DNA of 64,000 bases from Flavobacterium sufflavum (GCF_004016525.1 NZ_SACJ01000008.1:1-64000); one strand, 5' to 3'. Shown: positions 46,581 to 56,061, counted from the first letter of the stretch. The notes: generated by a model not told the origin, from the letters alone. A program made the numbers and translations.

Positions 46581-47459
46581 ATGCTGAAAAATAATGTGAT
46601 AATGGTGGTGAATCCTGTTTCGGGAGGACTTGATAAAGCTCTTTTGGTTGATCAGGTGTCGCATTATGCCCAGCAGTTAAATCTAAATTTGATGTGTTTT
46701 GAAACCACAGGAGTAAATGATTTAGCGAATATCAGAGAGTATTATAAGCAATTTCATCCTGAACGGGTACTTATAGCCGGAGGCGATGGAACCATAAAAA
46801 TAGTTGCCGAAGCATTGGAACATGAGGACGTTATTTTTGGGATTTTACCTGTAGGCTCATCTAATGGATTAGCAACCGATTTGGGTTTGGTAAAATCTCC
46901 GGATGAGAATATTGCTATCGCGTTTCAAAATCATTTTGTATCAATTGATTGTATCAGGATTAATAACAAAATGTGTATTCATCTTAGTGATTTAGGATTG
47001 AATGCTGAGTTGATTAAAAATTATGAAAAGAGTGCCATTAGAGGAAAATTAGGTTATGCTTTACAAGTTTTTAAAACCTTATTGAATGCCGGGAAATCAT
47101 TTTTAGTACATGCAAAAGTTAATCAGCAATTGATTAAAACTAAAGCAAGAATGATTGTTATTGCCAATTCTCAAAAATATGGAACAGGAGTAATGATTAA
47201 TCCAATAGGGATTATGGGAGACGGAAAATTTGAGTTGATTATTTTGAAAAAAATAACTTTAGGTATTTTTACAAGGATAGTTTTAGGCAAAATTACAGAG
47301 TCATCCAATGCTGTTTTAGTTGTTTCTACCGATAATGCCCATATTGAAATTAATAGACCAATAAACTTTCAAATTGATGGGGAATATTATGGTAAGGAAA
47401 CAGAACTCCATATAAGTATTTTGCCAAGAAAATTAAAAGTGGCGATGCTCAAAGTGTAG
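46581..47459 (+). CDS. Diacylglycerol kinase-like lipid kinase (YegS family)
   Basis: A 292-residue lipid kinase. The NTP-binding motif is AGGDGTIK (about residue 67-74), preceded by NPVSGG near the N-terminus. The loop LPVGSSNGLATDLGL corresponds to the usual PxGTxNxxA with Ser for Thr. A C-terminal beta-sandwich ends with NFQIDGEYYGKE. The lipid substrate is not determinable. It ends 3 bp from the convergent FemAB-like gene. Confidence 0.87.
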   Translation: MLKNNVIMVVNPVSGGLDKALLVDQVSHYAQQLNLNLMCFETTGVNDLANIREYYKQFHPERVLIAGGDGTIKIVAEALEHEDVIFGILPVGSSNGLATDLGLVKSPDENIAIAFQNHFVSIDCIRINNKMCIHLSDLGLNAELIKNYEKSAIRGKLGYALQVFKTLLNAGKSFLVHAKVNQQLIKTKARMIVIANSQKYGTGVMINPIGIMGDGKFELIILKKITLGIFTRIVLGKITESSNAVLVVSTDNAHIEINRPINFQIDGEYYGKETELHISILPRKLKVAMLKV

Positions 47460-47462
47460 CAG

Positions 47463-48611
47463 TTATTGAAAAGGATTTCGTTCTTGCCATTCAATTTTGG
47501 GTTCAAAATAGCTGAACGTTTTAGATACAAATAGATTGAGGATTGGATTGTTGTGTTTGATAAGTCCAAACATATTTACAGCAGTTGCACCTACTGAACT
47601 TTTTATTTCTAATGCTGTTCGGGCAAAAATAATCCGACTGTATTTTTTATTGATAGAATAGCCTATCATGTCATACAGCATATTCAAATAGAGCATTTTT
47701 TCTTTTTGGCAATGTTCATCATAACCTAAAAAATAAGTGTCAATATCGGAGTTGTTTTTTATTAAGGTGTTAAAACCAATCAATTTATTGTCGTCGAAAT
47801 AACCATAAAATAAAAACTTGTCTTTTAAGTTTTTCTTGAATGTTTCAAAGTGATTTTCATCCAGATAAAAGGTGTTAAAAGCTGCTTTTTGGGCAACATT
47901 TAGATACAAATCATGGATGCGGTCTTTGTGTTTCTGAATGTCTTCGAGACTCATTTTTTGTTTGATTACCTCCGAAGATTTTTTACGGGCTCTTTTGTAT
48001 TGATCTCTGTATTTCTTGTTTTTATTGGCTACGTAATCGTCAAAAATCTGCCAGGAATCCCTAATATTAAAAATCATATTGGGTTGGGTGGAAAATCTGT
48101 AAAAAGAATCGAATTCAGGAGAGTTAAAAATTTTAAGTTCTTTTTCTGAAAAGTCTTTGAAAATAGTAAGATGGGGCTTGTGTCCCTGTTTTTTAAAATT
48201 ATTTTCTAATGCTTCGGTGGCTTCTTTTAGGAGTTTGATGACTTTTTTTGGTGGATTTTTTTTATTGAAAGCAAAGGCATTTTGTCCTGTTAGCATATTG
48301 TTGCCAATTATTAATACTTTAGAACCAAATTGCTTGAAAACAAAATTCCGGATTTTAGTTCTCAAACAATTGTCTCTGTCACCAAAAGAAGGTATCTGAC
48401 TCAAATCTAAAAATTGAGAAACAGCAATGCCTATGATTTCTTCGTTGTTAAATAAACCAATAAAGTGGCAAGTCATGTTATCAGGAGCGGCAGTTTCCAG
48501 AATTTTTAAGTACTCGCGATTAAGAAAAATATTATTTGTTGCCAAAAAATCCCATTGTGATGGTATGCTTTGGACAGAATTGTATATTTTAAATGAAAAT
48601 TTTGAGTTCAA
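47463..48611 (-). CDS. GNAT/FemAB-like acyltransferase, hypothetical
   Basis: A 382-residue protein without signal peptide. The C-terminal half looks like a GNAT fold of the FemAB/peptidoglycan-bridge type (FYGYFDDNKLIGFNTLI, then DTYFLGYDEHCQ). The middle is Lys-rich (NKKYRDQYKRARKK). The substrate is unknown. It diverges from the pterin dehydratase gene across a 94-bp gap that contains a one-mismatch -7 element TACCTTCG (48640-48633). Confidence 0.65.
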   Translation of the reverse strand: MNSKFSFKIYNSVQSIPSQWDFLATNNIFLNREYLKILETAAPDNMTCHFIGLFNNEEIIGIAVSQFLDLSQIPSFGDRDNCLRTKIRNFVFKQFGSKVLIIGNNMLTGQNAFAFNKKNPPKKVIKLLKEATEALENNFKKQGHKPHLTIFKDFSEKELKIFNSPEFDSFYRFSTQPNMIFNIRDSWQIFDDYVANKNKKYRDQYKRARKKSSEVIKQKMSLEDIQKHKDRIHDLYLNVAQKAAFNTFYLDENHFETFKKNLKDKFLFYGYFDDNKLIGFNTLIKNNSDIDTYFLGYDEHCQKEKMLYLNMLYDMIGYSINKKYSRIIFARTALEIKSSVGATAVNMFGLIKHNNPILNLFVSKTFSYFEPKIEWQERNPFQ

Positions 48612-48705
48612 TTCTTATGAGATTTGTTTTATCGAAGGTACTATTTTAAGTTAGTTTAGAGGTTTAAAAGTAGAAAAATAACTAAATTTATTAAAAAAGA
48701 ATATT

Positions 48706-48984
48706 ATGGAAATTTATGATAAAAATACAGCGGAAAAGGCTTTAGCAGAATTGGAAAATTGGTCTTTTAATAATGATGGAATTGAGAAAAAATTTCAGTT
48801 TAAAAATTTTAGTCAGGCACTTGCTTTCATTGTCAGGGTAGGATTATTGGCAGAAAGTAAAAATCACCATCCCGAATTGTTTAATGTGTATAATAAAGTC
48901 AATATTCGATTATCAACACACGACGCTAATGGAGTTACTGATAAGGACTTTGATTTAGCGAAAGCAATAGAAAAATTGTTTTAA
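48706..48984 (+). CDS. phhB: 4a-hydroxytetrahydrobiopterin dehydratase (pterin carbinolamine dehydratase)
   Basis: A 92-residue enzyme that recycles the pterin cofactor of aromatic amino acid hydroxylases. The family signature is complete: ESKNHHPEL with the catalytic His pair, and [19 protein letters not shown] at the C-terminus. Length is normal. No hydroxylase gene lies nearby. Confidence 0.93.
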   Translation: MEIYDKNTAEKALAELENWSFNNDGIEKKFQFKNFSQALAFIVRVGLLAESKNHHPELFNVYNKVNIRLSTHDANGVTDKDFDLAKAIEKLF

Positions 48985-48985
48985 A

Positions 48986-49024
48986 AAAAGCTCCTCAGTT
49001 CAATAATTTGTGTGAGGAGCTTTT
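48986..49024. terminator. Bidirectional terminator between phhB and the DUF1761 gene
   Basis: A perfect 12-bp stem, AAAAGCTCCTCA (48986-48997) / TGAGGAGCTTTT (49013-49024), with a 15-base loop between convergent genes. Confidence 0.9.
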
Positions 49025-49031
49025 GTATGTT

Positions 49032-49514
49032 TTATTGCCAGGCACAGATAATTCCGCCCATAATCATGAAGCAGATAATCCAGTAACCGCTATTAATAAA
49101 GGTATATTTCCAACTTTTTCTTTCAAATAAAGCATTTGTGGCAATCATTGGAAAAGCCAGAAAAAGACCTGTAAGAAAACCGTGGAAAGCTCCGTGTTTG
49201 AATGTTCTAAAAGCTGTACCATAATCAGCCATGAATGCGGTGTAAGATGGTTTTGCTGTGGCTACATTTCCTCCGGTCATGCTAAAAGCTCCCCATTGGT
49301 GAATGGTTAAAAATTGGATAATCATAGCGATTAAAAAGGCAAAAAATACAGCCATTAAAAAAATTACAGGCATATTGGCTCCTTTCAATTTTTCTTCGGT
49401 CAATCCGGATTCTTTCATCCATATTGTTCCAAATACTTTTGGGTTGTACCAAATGAATCCTACAATTAATGTTGATAATGCAGCTACAAATAAAGCTAAG
49501 AAGTTAATTTCCAT
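49032..49514 (-). CDS. DUF1761 family membrane protein
   Basis: A 160-residue protein with about four transmembrane segments. Family features are VGFIWYNPKVFGTIWMKESGLTEE in pieces near the N-terminus and the C-terminal FERKSWKYTFINSGYW. The function of the family is not known to me. A -7 element TATATTTG lies about 30 bases upstream. Confidence 0.85.
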   Translation of the reverse strand: MEINFLALFVAALSTLIVGFIWYNPKVFGTIWMKESGLTEEKLKGANMPVIFLMAVFFAFLIAMIIQFLTIHQWGAFSMTGGNVATAKPSYTAFMADYGTAFRTFKHGAFHGFLTGLFLAFPMIATNALFERKSWKYTFINSGYWIICFMIMGGIICAWQ

Positions 49515-49540
49515 ATCGTTGGTTTTTTTGATTAGTAACT

Positions 49541-49548
49541 CAAATATA
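49541..49548 (-). promoter_or_regulatory. Putative -7 element of the DUF1761 gene
   Basis: The - strand reads TATATTTG, matching TAnnTTTG, 27 bases before the start codon. No TTG is found at the usual spacing. Confidence 0.4.
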
Positions 49549-49693
49549 GATAAAAAAACTTTAATTGGTTTTGTGGTTTTTTGTAAGATTATTATTCTTT
49601 AAAATAAATAAATGATGTATTTAGTCGATTTTTTTGGTATTTAAACTGTATTTTGTATTATATTTATTCATGTAAAATAAAAATGTGGGAGAG

Positions 49694-50551
49694 ATGAAAA
49701 ATATATTTACTTTATTTTTAACAATTTTGGCTTCATTTTCAATGATGGCTAATGTGACATTTTCTGATAAAGAAATTCTTGTAAAATTTTATGAATCTAC
49801 TAATGGTAGCCAATGGAAAGTGAAATGGGATTTATCTAAACCTATTGCTAGCTGGTCAGGTGTAAAAGTAGAAAATGATAAAGTGGTTGCTTTGGATTTA
49901 CAGGATAATAATTTAGTTGGTGCAATTCCGGCTGAGTTAGGAGACTTGAAAAATTTACAAGAATTGAATTTGCATAAAAATCATTTATCAGGAACTATTC
50001 CTGCAAGTTTAGGTAACTTGAAGGAATTAAAAGTTTTAGACTTGTCTTTTAATAGTTTATCGGATGCTATTCCTGATACTATATGTAATTTGAGCAATTT
50101 GAAAACTTTAGAATTGTATATGAATAAACTTTCGGGTTCTTTACCAGCTAATATAGGTAATCTACAAAATTTAGAGACTTTAGCCGTGTTTAATAATGAA
50201 ATCGAAGGAGCAATTCCTGTTTCGTTTTATCAAATGAAATCCTTAAAAACGGTATTGTTGAATAGCAACAAACTAAGTGGAACTTTAAGTCAGGACATTG
50301 CTAATTTAACACAATTGACAAATTTAAGTTTGTTTGAAAATAATTTTGCAGGTCAGGTGCCATTAGCCCTTGAAAAGTTGAATGCTTTAAAGGAAATGAA
50401 TATTTCTTATAATAAATTTAATGGTTTAGTGACTAAAAAGTTAGCTATGTTAGATACTCTTAATATGACTATGATTAATGAGAGTGGTGTGGCTTATTTA
50501 ATGAATGTTGCTGTTGAAATAGATAAAAGACCTATAGTGTCTGAAGAATAA
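49694..50551 (+). CDS. Secreted plant-type leucine-rich repeat protein
   Basis: A 285-residue exported protein (signal peptide ending MMAN). An N-terminal cap (EILVKFYESTNGSQWKVKWD) is followed by eight 24-residue repeats (about 60-255) of the form LxxLxLxxNxLxGxIPxxLGNL, the plant-specific LRR class. The C-terminal 30 residues cap the solenoid. A likely role is protein-protein contact outside the cell; no type IX sorting domain is seen. The ATG at 49694 (MKNIFTLF) fits a signal peptide better than a GTG three codons earlier. Confidence 0.8.
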   Translation: MKNIFTLFLTILASFSMMANVTFSDKEILVKFYESTNGSQWKVKWDLSKPIASWSGVKVENDKVVALDLQDNNLVGAIPAELGDLKNLQELNLHKNHLSGTIPASLGNLKELKVLDLSFNSLSDAIPDTICNLSNLKTLELYMNKLSGSLPANIGNLQNLETLAVFNNEIEGAIPVSFYQMKSLKTVLLNSNKLSGTLSQDIANLTQLTNLSLFENNFAGQVPLALEKLNALKEMNISYNKFNGLVTKKLAMLDTLNMTMINESGVAYLMNVAVEIDKRPIVSEE

Positions 50552-50625
50552 TAAGTTTTTTGGTTGTTTTAAATTAATTGTGTGTTTTTTTTATTAAGTT
50601 AGTTTTATAATAAGTTTAGTGTTTG

Positions 50626-50659
50626 AAAACCTGTGAAGAAATACTTTACAGGTTTTTTT
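50626..50659. terminator. Terminator between the LRR gene and the SDR gene
   Basis: The stem AAAACCTGT (50626-50634) / ACAGGTTTT (50648-50656) has a 13-base loop and T to 50659. It lies between convergent genes. Confidence 0.82.
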
Positions 50660-50674
50660 ATTCTTCTGTCTGGT

Positions 50675-51487
50675 TTAAACACCGCTGAAAGCACTAAAAC
50701 CTCCATCTACAGGAAGCACTATTCCGGTGATGAACTTAGAGGCTTCACTGCATAAAAAGTGAATAGCGCCAGCTAATTCATCTGCTTCTCCAAATCGTTT
50801 CATTGGGGTGTTGTTAATGATGCTATTTCCTCTTTGAGAGTAAGTACCGTCTTCATTAGTTAATAGTCTTCGGTTTTGATTTCCAATAAAAAAGCCTGGA
50901 GCTATTGCGTTTACCCGGATTTTATCGCTGAATTTTGTTGCCATTTCTACAGCCATCCATCTTGTGAAATTTTCCATTGCAGCTTTTGACGCCGAATAAC
51001 CTACTACACGGGTTACCGCTCTTTCAACTGTCATGGACGAAAAATTAATAATGATTCCTTCTTTTTGTTTGGCCATGAGTTCACCAAAAACGATAGATGG
51101 TATTACAGTACCGTTTAAGTTTAAATCGGTCACAGTTTGAAAAGCATCTATTGATAAATCAAAAATCGTTTGGTCTTCATTTATGGTTGCCCCCGGCATG
51201 TTTCCGCCTGCGGCATTCAATAAGACATCTACTTTCCCATAGTGCGATATAATGTTGTTTTTGGCTCCTTCTAATGATTCTTTGTCAAGAACGTTTGCCT
51301 CAACTCCTAATGCATCATAACCATTTTCTTTAAGTGCAGCAACGCTTTTATCTATTGTTTCCTGATTTCTTCCTAAGATGACAACTTTTGCGCCTGAAGC
51401 AGCTAAATGTTTAGCAACTGAACACCCAAGAACTCCGGTTCCTCCTGTGATTACGGCAACTTTGTCTTTAATGTCAAATAAATTCAT
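50675..51487 (-). CDS. SDR oxidoreductase, probable fructuronate/mannonate type
   Basis: A 270-residue short-chain dehydrogenase. The NAD(P)-binding motif is TGGTGVLG (about residue 15-22), NAAGG follows near residue 90, and the active site is YSASK. The sequence resembles Bacteroidetes SDR enzymes annotated as D-mannonate oxidoreductase (uronate catabolism). It is the last gene of the run containing inositol oxygenase, which makes glucuronate, so reduction of fructuronate to mannonate is a sensible but unproven role. A hairpin separates it from nagB. Confidence 0.75.
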   Translation of the reverse strand: MNLFDIKDKVAVITGGTGVLGCSVAKHLAASGAKVVILGRNQETIDKSVAALKENGYDALGVEANVLDKESLEGAKNNIISHYGKVDVLLNAAGGNMPGATINEDQTIFDLSIDAFQTVTDLNLNGTVIPSIVFGELMAKQKEGIIINFSSMTVERAVTRVVGYSASKAAMENFTRWMAVEMATKFSDKIRVNAIAPGFFIGNQNRRLLTNEDGTYSQRGNSIINNTPMKRFGEADELAGAIHFLCSEASKFITGIVLPVDGGFSAFSGV

Positions 51488-51525
51488 TTTTGTAATTTTT
51501 AAGGTTTGTGTAGTCGTTTATTATA

Positions 51526-51563
51526 AAAAGCTGTGTAAATTATATAAGATTCACACAGCTTTT
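51526..51563 (-). terminator. Hairpin between nagB/PIG-L and the SDR gene
   Basis: The stem AAAAGCTGTGT (51526-51536) / ACACAGCTTTT (51553-51563) has a 16-base loop and T-run on the - strand. It may partly terminate transcription before the SDR gene. Confidence 0.75.
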
Positions 51564-51587
51564 AAAAAAATAATAATAGGGTTTGTT

Positions 51588-53516
51588 TTAAAATTTCCAC
51601 CTAACAAAAGCTTCCATTGCAGCATAATTAGATAAACCTAATTGGTCATATAATTCGGCTGTTTCTTTGTTTCGGTCTTCGGCTCTTTGCCAAAATTCCC
51701 TGGCATCGGTGCCTTGAAATACTACACCGTCTTTTTGGGATTGATGTTTAAAAATTCCGTGTCTTTTAGCTAAAACCTGGTCTGGACTCATTGGAACAGC
51801 CATTTCTATTTCGTCAATTCCCCATTCCTGCCAAGCACCACGATAGAGCCACAACCAGCAATCATTCATAAAATCTTTTGATTTTAGATTTTTTACTGCT
51901 TCAAGAATAGCATCTAAGCATACTTTGTGTGTTCCGTGTGGATCGGCAAGATCACCTGCAGCAAAAATTTGATGTGGTTTTATCTTCTCGATAAGATCCA
52001 TTGTTAATTGGATATCAGCTGTGCTTAATGGCTTTTTTTCGATGGTTCCGGTTTCATAAAACGGAAGGTCCATAAAATGAATTTGCTCGTCGGTTAAACC
52101 CACAAAATGGCTTGTTGCTCGTGCTTCTCCTTTTCTGATAAGACCTTTTAGGTTTCGAACTTCAGGAATGTCTTTCTGGCTCGTTTTTTTATTGATTAGG
52201 AATTCGTGTGCTTTGTTATAAATTGTATCTGCTTCAGGGCTCTCGATGTTGAATTTTTCGTTGTAATCGCATACAAATCGAGCAAATCTTTCGGCTTCAC
52301 TATCGGCTACAGCAATATTTCCAGAAGTTTGATAAGCCACATGAACTTCGTGTCCTTGTTCTTGCAAACGCATAAAAGTACCTCCCATACTGATGATGTC
52401 GTCATCCGGATGTGGACTAAAGATAAGTACTCTTTTTCTGGCTGGTTCAGCGCGTTCAGGTCTATTGCTATCATCGGCATTGGGTTTTCCACCTGGCCAG
52501 CCTGTTATAGTATGCTGTAATTTGTCAAATATACGGATGTTGATGTTGTAAGCAGGACCTAAATCGGCTAGTAAATCACTCATTCCGTTTTCGATATAAT
52601 CGGCATCAGTAAGTCTAAGAATTGGTTTCTTTAAATCAAGAGCCATTCTTAAAACGGCTTTTCGGGTCAATTGATCGGTCCAGACAATTTTTTCAACCAG
52701 CCAAGGTGTATTGATTCTGGTCAGCTTAGAAGCCGCTCCCTGGTCTAAAATAAAAACAGCATTATTGTGTTCTTGTAAGAAGGAAGCGGGAACGAGATTA
52801 GTAACAGTTCCTTCAGCAGATGCTTTGACAATGTTGGATTTCCCTTCGCCCCAAGCTAATAAAATGACTCTTTTGGCTTCCATTATTTTTTTTACTCCTA
52901 AGGTAATGGCTGTTCGGGGAGTGTTGTTTAAACCTGAGAAGTCTTTACTTGCTGCAACTCTTGTGATATGATCTAAGGCTACTAATCTTGTCTTTGAATT
53001 TTGTAAGGAACCAGATTCGTTGAAACCAATATGTCCGTTACCTCCAATTCCCAGAATTTGCAAATCGATTCCTCCTAAGGCTTCTATTTTTTCTTCATAT
53101 TGGGCGCAATAATCCTGAATTTCTTCTTTAGACAAAGTTCCATCAGGGATATTATAATTTTCAGGTAAAATATCTACCTGATCTAATAAGAGTTCTTTCA
53201 TAAATCGGACGTAACTATTTATAGAATCCGGTTCCATTGGGTAATATTCGTCCAAATTGAAAGTAATAACGTTTTTAAAACTAAGACCTTCTTCTTTGTG
53301 CATGCGTACTAATTCGGCATACAATCCTTTAGGGGAAGATCCTGTTGCCAGTCCAAGAACACAGGATTCCTGCAGTTCCTGTTTTGATCTAATTAATGCC
53401 GCAATCTCGTGAGCGACGGCTATAGAGGCTGTTTTTGAATTTTCGAAAACAACGGTATTAATGTTTTCAAATCTTTTTTCAAATCCTGTGGCTTTGTCTA
53501 TGCTGCTTTTTATCAT
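51588..53516 (-). CDS. nagB: Glucosamine-6-phosphate deaminase fused to a PIG-L deacetylase domain
   Basis: A 642-residue two-domain protein. The N-terminal NagB domain (about 15-285) has LATGSSPKG, the catalytic Asp89 in FNLDEY, and GGNGHIGFNE (His162, Glu167). The C-terminal PIG-L/LmbE domain (about 360-640) has SPHPDDD (residues 367-373) and DPHGTH, zinc-binding motifs of sugar de-N-acetylases. Fusions of this kind occur in other Bacteroidetes. The expected chemistry is de-N-acetylation of a GlcNAc compound plus conversion of GlcN-6-P to fructose-6-P. Here it lies 46 bp after an SSS symporter and near inositol oxygenase. Confidence 0.88.
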   Translation of the reverse strand: MIKSSIDKATGFEKRFENINTVVFENSKTASIAVAHEIAALIRSKQELQESCVLGLATGSSPKGLYAELVRMHKEEGLSFKNVITFNLDEYYPMEPDSINSYVRFMKELLLDQVDILPENYNIPDGTLSKEEIQDYCAQYEEKIEALGGIDLQILGIGGNGHIGFNESGSLQNSKTRLVALDHITRVAASKDFSGLNNTPRTAITLGVKKIMEAKRVILLAWGEGKSNIVKASAEGTVTNLVPASFLQEHNNAVFILDQGAASKLTRINTPWLVEKIVWTDQLTRKAVLRMALDLKKPILRLTDADYIENGMSDLLADLGPAYNINIRIFDKLQHTITGWPGGKPNADDSNRPERAEPARKRVLIFSPHPDDDIISMGGTFMRLQEQGHEVHVAYQTSGNIAVADSEAERFARFVCDYNEKFNIESPEADTIYNKAHEFLINKKTSQKDIPEVRNLKGLIRKGEARATSHFVGLTDEQIHFMDLPFYETGTIEKKPLSTADIQLTMDLIEKIKPHQIFAAGDLADPHGTHKVCLDAILEAVKNLKSKDFMNDCWLWLYRGAWQEWGIDEIEMAVPMSPDQVLAKRHGIFKHQSQKDGVVFQGTDAREFWQRAEDRNKETAELYDQLGLSNYAAMEAFVRWKF

Positions 53517-53562
53517 TGAAATTTTTTTTTCTTGTTATTTTGAAAATGAAGTAAATACTATA

Positions 53563-55143
53563 CTAAGATAGCATGATATAAATTAATACGGTTAAGAAGA
53601 CTAAAATAGTTCCAGCTAAATTCATTCCTGACCATGATTTTTCATGGCTTTTAGATAATTCTTCTTCGTATTGAGTGTTTGATTGTGAGGTAGTATATAG
53701 TTTTGAAACGACTAACATGATGATAAAATTTAAAACAAATTCGATTCCCCATAAATGTATAAAGTGAATGTTAAGCTTAAATACAAATGAGGTTAAGATG
53801 TAGAATACAAACCCAAAAAATAATCCGGCTTTTGCACCTACAGTATTAATTTGTTTAAAAAATAATCCTGCAACTAAAATAGATGAAATAGGAATGAAAA
53901 AGATTCCGTTTAATTGCTGTAAAAGAAAATACAGTCCTGAAGGGGCATAAGCCATTAATGGCGCAACAGAAATGGATAAAACAGCAAGAATTGCAGAGGA
54001 TATTTTACCATAGTAAGCCAGTTTTTCATCGGTAGCATTTTTATTAAAAGTCTTCTTGTAGATGTCTATACAAAAGATGGTGCTGGCCGAATTTAAGATG
54101 CTGTTAAAAGTACTCAGTACGGCTCCTAATATTACTGCGGCAAAAAAGCCATAGAGATAGGTAGGAAGTACTTTTTTTACTAAAAGCGGGTAAATTAAAT
54201 CAGGTTTGGCATAATATTCTTCCTGAAAATAATAAAAACCAATTAATCCCGGAAGAACGATAATAAGTGGCATTAATAATTTGAAAACCCCGGTAATGAT
54301 TAAGCCTTTTTGGGCTTCAACTAAATTTTTGGCACCAAAGGCTCTTTGGATAATGGTTTGATTCATTCCCCAAAAATAGATTTGGTTAATCATAAGTCCG
54401 GTAAAAAGAGTGGAGAAGGGCAGGATAGAATCTTCACTTCCTATAATGTCAAACTTTTTTGGAGCAAAATGATAAATGCTGCTTACGCCATTAAAAATAT
54501 TTCCTTTGCCAATTTGGTATAATGCTATGGCAGGAACTAATAAGCCTCCAAGCATCAATCCGATTCCGTTAAGGGAGTCAGAGAAAGCAATGGCTTTTAA
54601 ACCACCAAAAATGGAGTAGGCTGAACCCATGATACCAATAGCCAGAACGGTATAAATTAAGGATTGTTCTTTAGAAATGGAAAATACAGTCGAGAAATCA
54701 AAAATACTTTCGATATTAATAGCTCCTGAATATAAAATAATAGGCAATAAGGTAACCACAAATGAACTCATCAATAAAAAAGCGACGATGGAGCGAATGC
54801 TCGAATCAAATCGTTTTTCCAGAAACTCCGGAATTGTGGTGAGTTTCATTTTCATAAAACGCGGAATGATGTATATTGCCGCTATAACTAAGGCTATTGC
54901 TGAGGTGACCTCCCAGGCAATAACGATAATTCCGTTTTTATACGAACTTCCATTCATTCCTATTAAATGTTCGGTAGAAATATTAGTCAGGAGCATTGAG
55001 CCTGCAATTACAGGTGCGGTTAAGCTTTTCCCTGCAAAAAAATATCCATTTGAAGTGTCAAGCTTAACTTTTCGGAGTTTATAACTGGTATAAAAAAGAA
55101 CTAGGAATGTGAATCCAAAAAAGCCTAAATATGAGTATAACAT
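53563..55143 (-). CDS. SSS-family sodium:solute symporter
   Basis: A 526-residue membrane protein with about 13-14 transmembrane helices. Family features include the N-terminal NGYFFAGKSLTAPVIAGSMLLTN region, AYSIFGGLKAIAFSD and QRAFGAKN. It is related to sodium/sugar and sodium/inositol carriers. It lies 36 bp after inositol oxygenase, so myo-inositol (or an inositol-containing product) is the likely substrate, by context only. Confidence 0.85.
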   Translation of the reverse strand: MLYSYLGFFGFTFLVLFYTSYKLRKVKLDTSNGYFFAGKSLTAPVIAGSMLLTNISTEHLIGMNGSSYKNGIIVIAWEVTSAIALVIAAIYIIPRFMKMKLTTIPEFLEKRFDSSIRSIVAFLLMSSFVVTLLPIILYSGAINIESIFDFSTVFSISKEQSLIYTVLAIGIMGSAYSIFGGLKAIAFSDSLNGIGLMLGGLLVPAIALYQIGKGNIFNGVSSIYHFAPKKFDIIGSEDSILPFSTLFTGLMINQIYFWGMNQTIIQRAFGAKNLVEAQKGLIITGVFKLLMPLIIVLPGLIGFYYFQEEYYAKPDLIYPLLVKKVLPTYLYGFFAAVILGAVLSTFNSILNSASTIFCIDIYKKTFNKNATDEKLAYYGKISSAILAVLSISVAPLMAYAPSGLYFLLQQLNGIFFIPISSILVAGLFFKQINTVGAKAGLFFGFVFYILTSFVFKLNIHFIHLWGIEFVLNFIIMLVVSKLYTTSQSNTQYEEELSKSHEKSWSGMNLAGTILVFLTVLIYIMLS

Positions 55144-55179
55144 ATCAAATGGATATTATAAGTTATGGAAGAAAAGCTT

Positions 55180-56061
55180 TTAGAATTTTAGTTTAGCGGG
55201 TAAATACTTAGCAACTAATTCTTCATAATAAGGTCTCAATGCTTTTGAATCGGGTTTAACTGGTGCTTTGGTATATAAATCATAAGGATTGAATTTCTTT
55301 ACCCATTCAAACATTTCAATATCGTGTTCTGTCATTAAATGTGTATAAGCATTTTCTCTGTGTTGCGAATAAAAAGAGTGGTAACGAATCATGTATAAAG
55401 CAGGTTCAGGCAAATAATCTTTCAGGATTTGGTATAGATATTCGTCATGTCCCCAGCTCATTTTTACCTTGTCTAATCCGCAGTTTGGAGAGTAAACCCC
55501 GTACTTTGTATTGTATTTTTCGTTTGTGCTATCCGGATTTGCTACAAAAAACTCCGGATAAACTATTTTATCTGAAAATTTACATCCTACCGGGAAAGTA
55601 TCTCCTACAACCGCCCATTGAGGTTCTCCAAATAAGCATAATACTTTACCAATATCGTGCAGGAATCCTGTAAGTACAAACCAGTCAGGGTGACCATCGG
55701 CACGGATAGCTTCAGATGTTTGCAGTAAGTGTTGGAATTGGTCTAAGTCAATATCCGGGTCGCTATCGTCAACTAAGGTATTCAAGAAATCTACAGCTTC
55801 CCATAATGACATTTCTTTTCGGTCAAATTTCAGGAACTCTTTTTCTTTCTCGCATACAAAATCATAGGTTTGATAGGTATGGTTTATTCGGTAAAACTCT
55901 CTTACTGTTTCTACTCTTTCTGAATCGACATAATTGCGGAATTCTTCTTTTTCTTTAGTTTCTAAAGAAGGATCAGGATAACGTTCAATTAAGTTTTCTT
56001 CCCAATCATCAATTTGGTGCATTGGATTATTGAATTTGTCGGAGGTGTTAGCGTTTTCCAT
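55180..56061 (-). CDS. myo-Inositol oxygenase
   Basis: A 293-residue di-iron oxygenase of the MIOX family that cleaves myo-inositol to D-glucuronate with oxygen. All six iron ligands of the well-studied mouse enzyme can be placed: His111 (HLLQTSE), His135 and Asp136 (FLHDIGK), His205 (WGHDEY), His228 (RYHSFY) and Asp261 (NPYDLYTK), with matching spacing. Full length. First gene of the - strand run, opposite susC across a 591-bp region. The enzyme is cytoplasmic and needs oxygen. Confidence 0.93.
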   Translation of the reverse strand: MENANTSDKFNNPMHQIDDWEENLIERYPDPSLETKEKEEFRNYVDSERVETVREFYRINHTYQTYDFVCEKEKEFLKFDRKEMSLWEAVDFLNTLVDDSDPDIDLDQFQHLLQTSEAIRADGHPDWFVLTGFLHDIGKVLCLFGEPQWAVVGDTFPVGCKFSDKIVYPEFFVANPDSTNEKYNTKYGVYSPNCGLDKVKMSWGHDEYLYQILKDYLPEPALYMIRYHSFYSQHRENAYTHLMTEHDIEMFEWVKKFNPYDLYTKAPVKPDSKALRPYYEELVAKYLPAKLKF

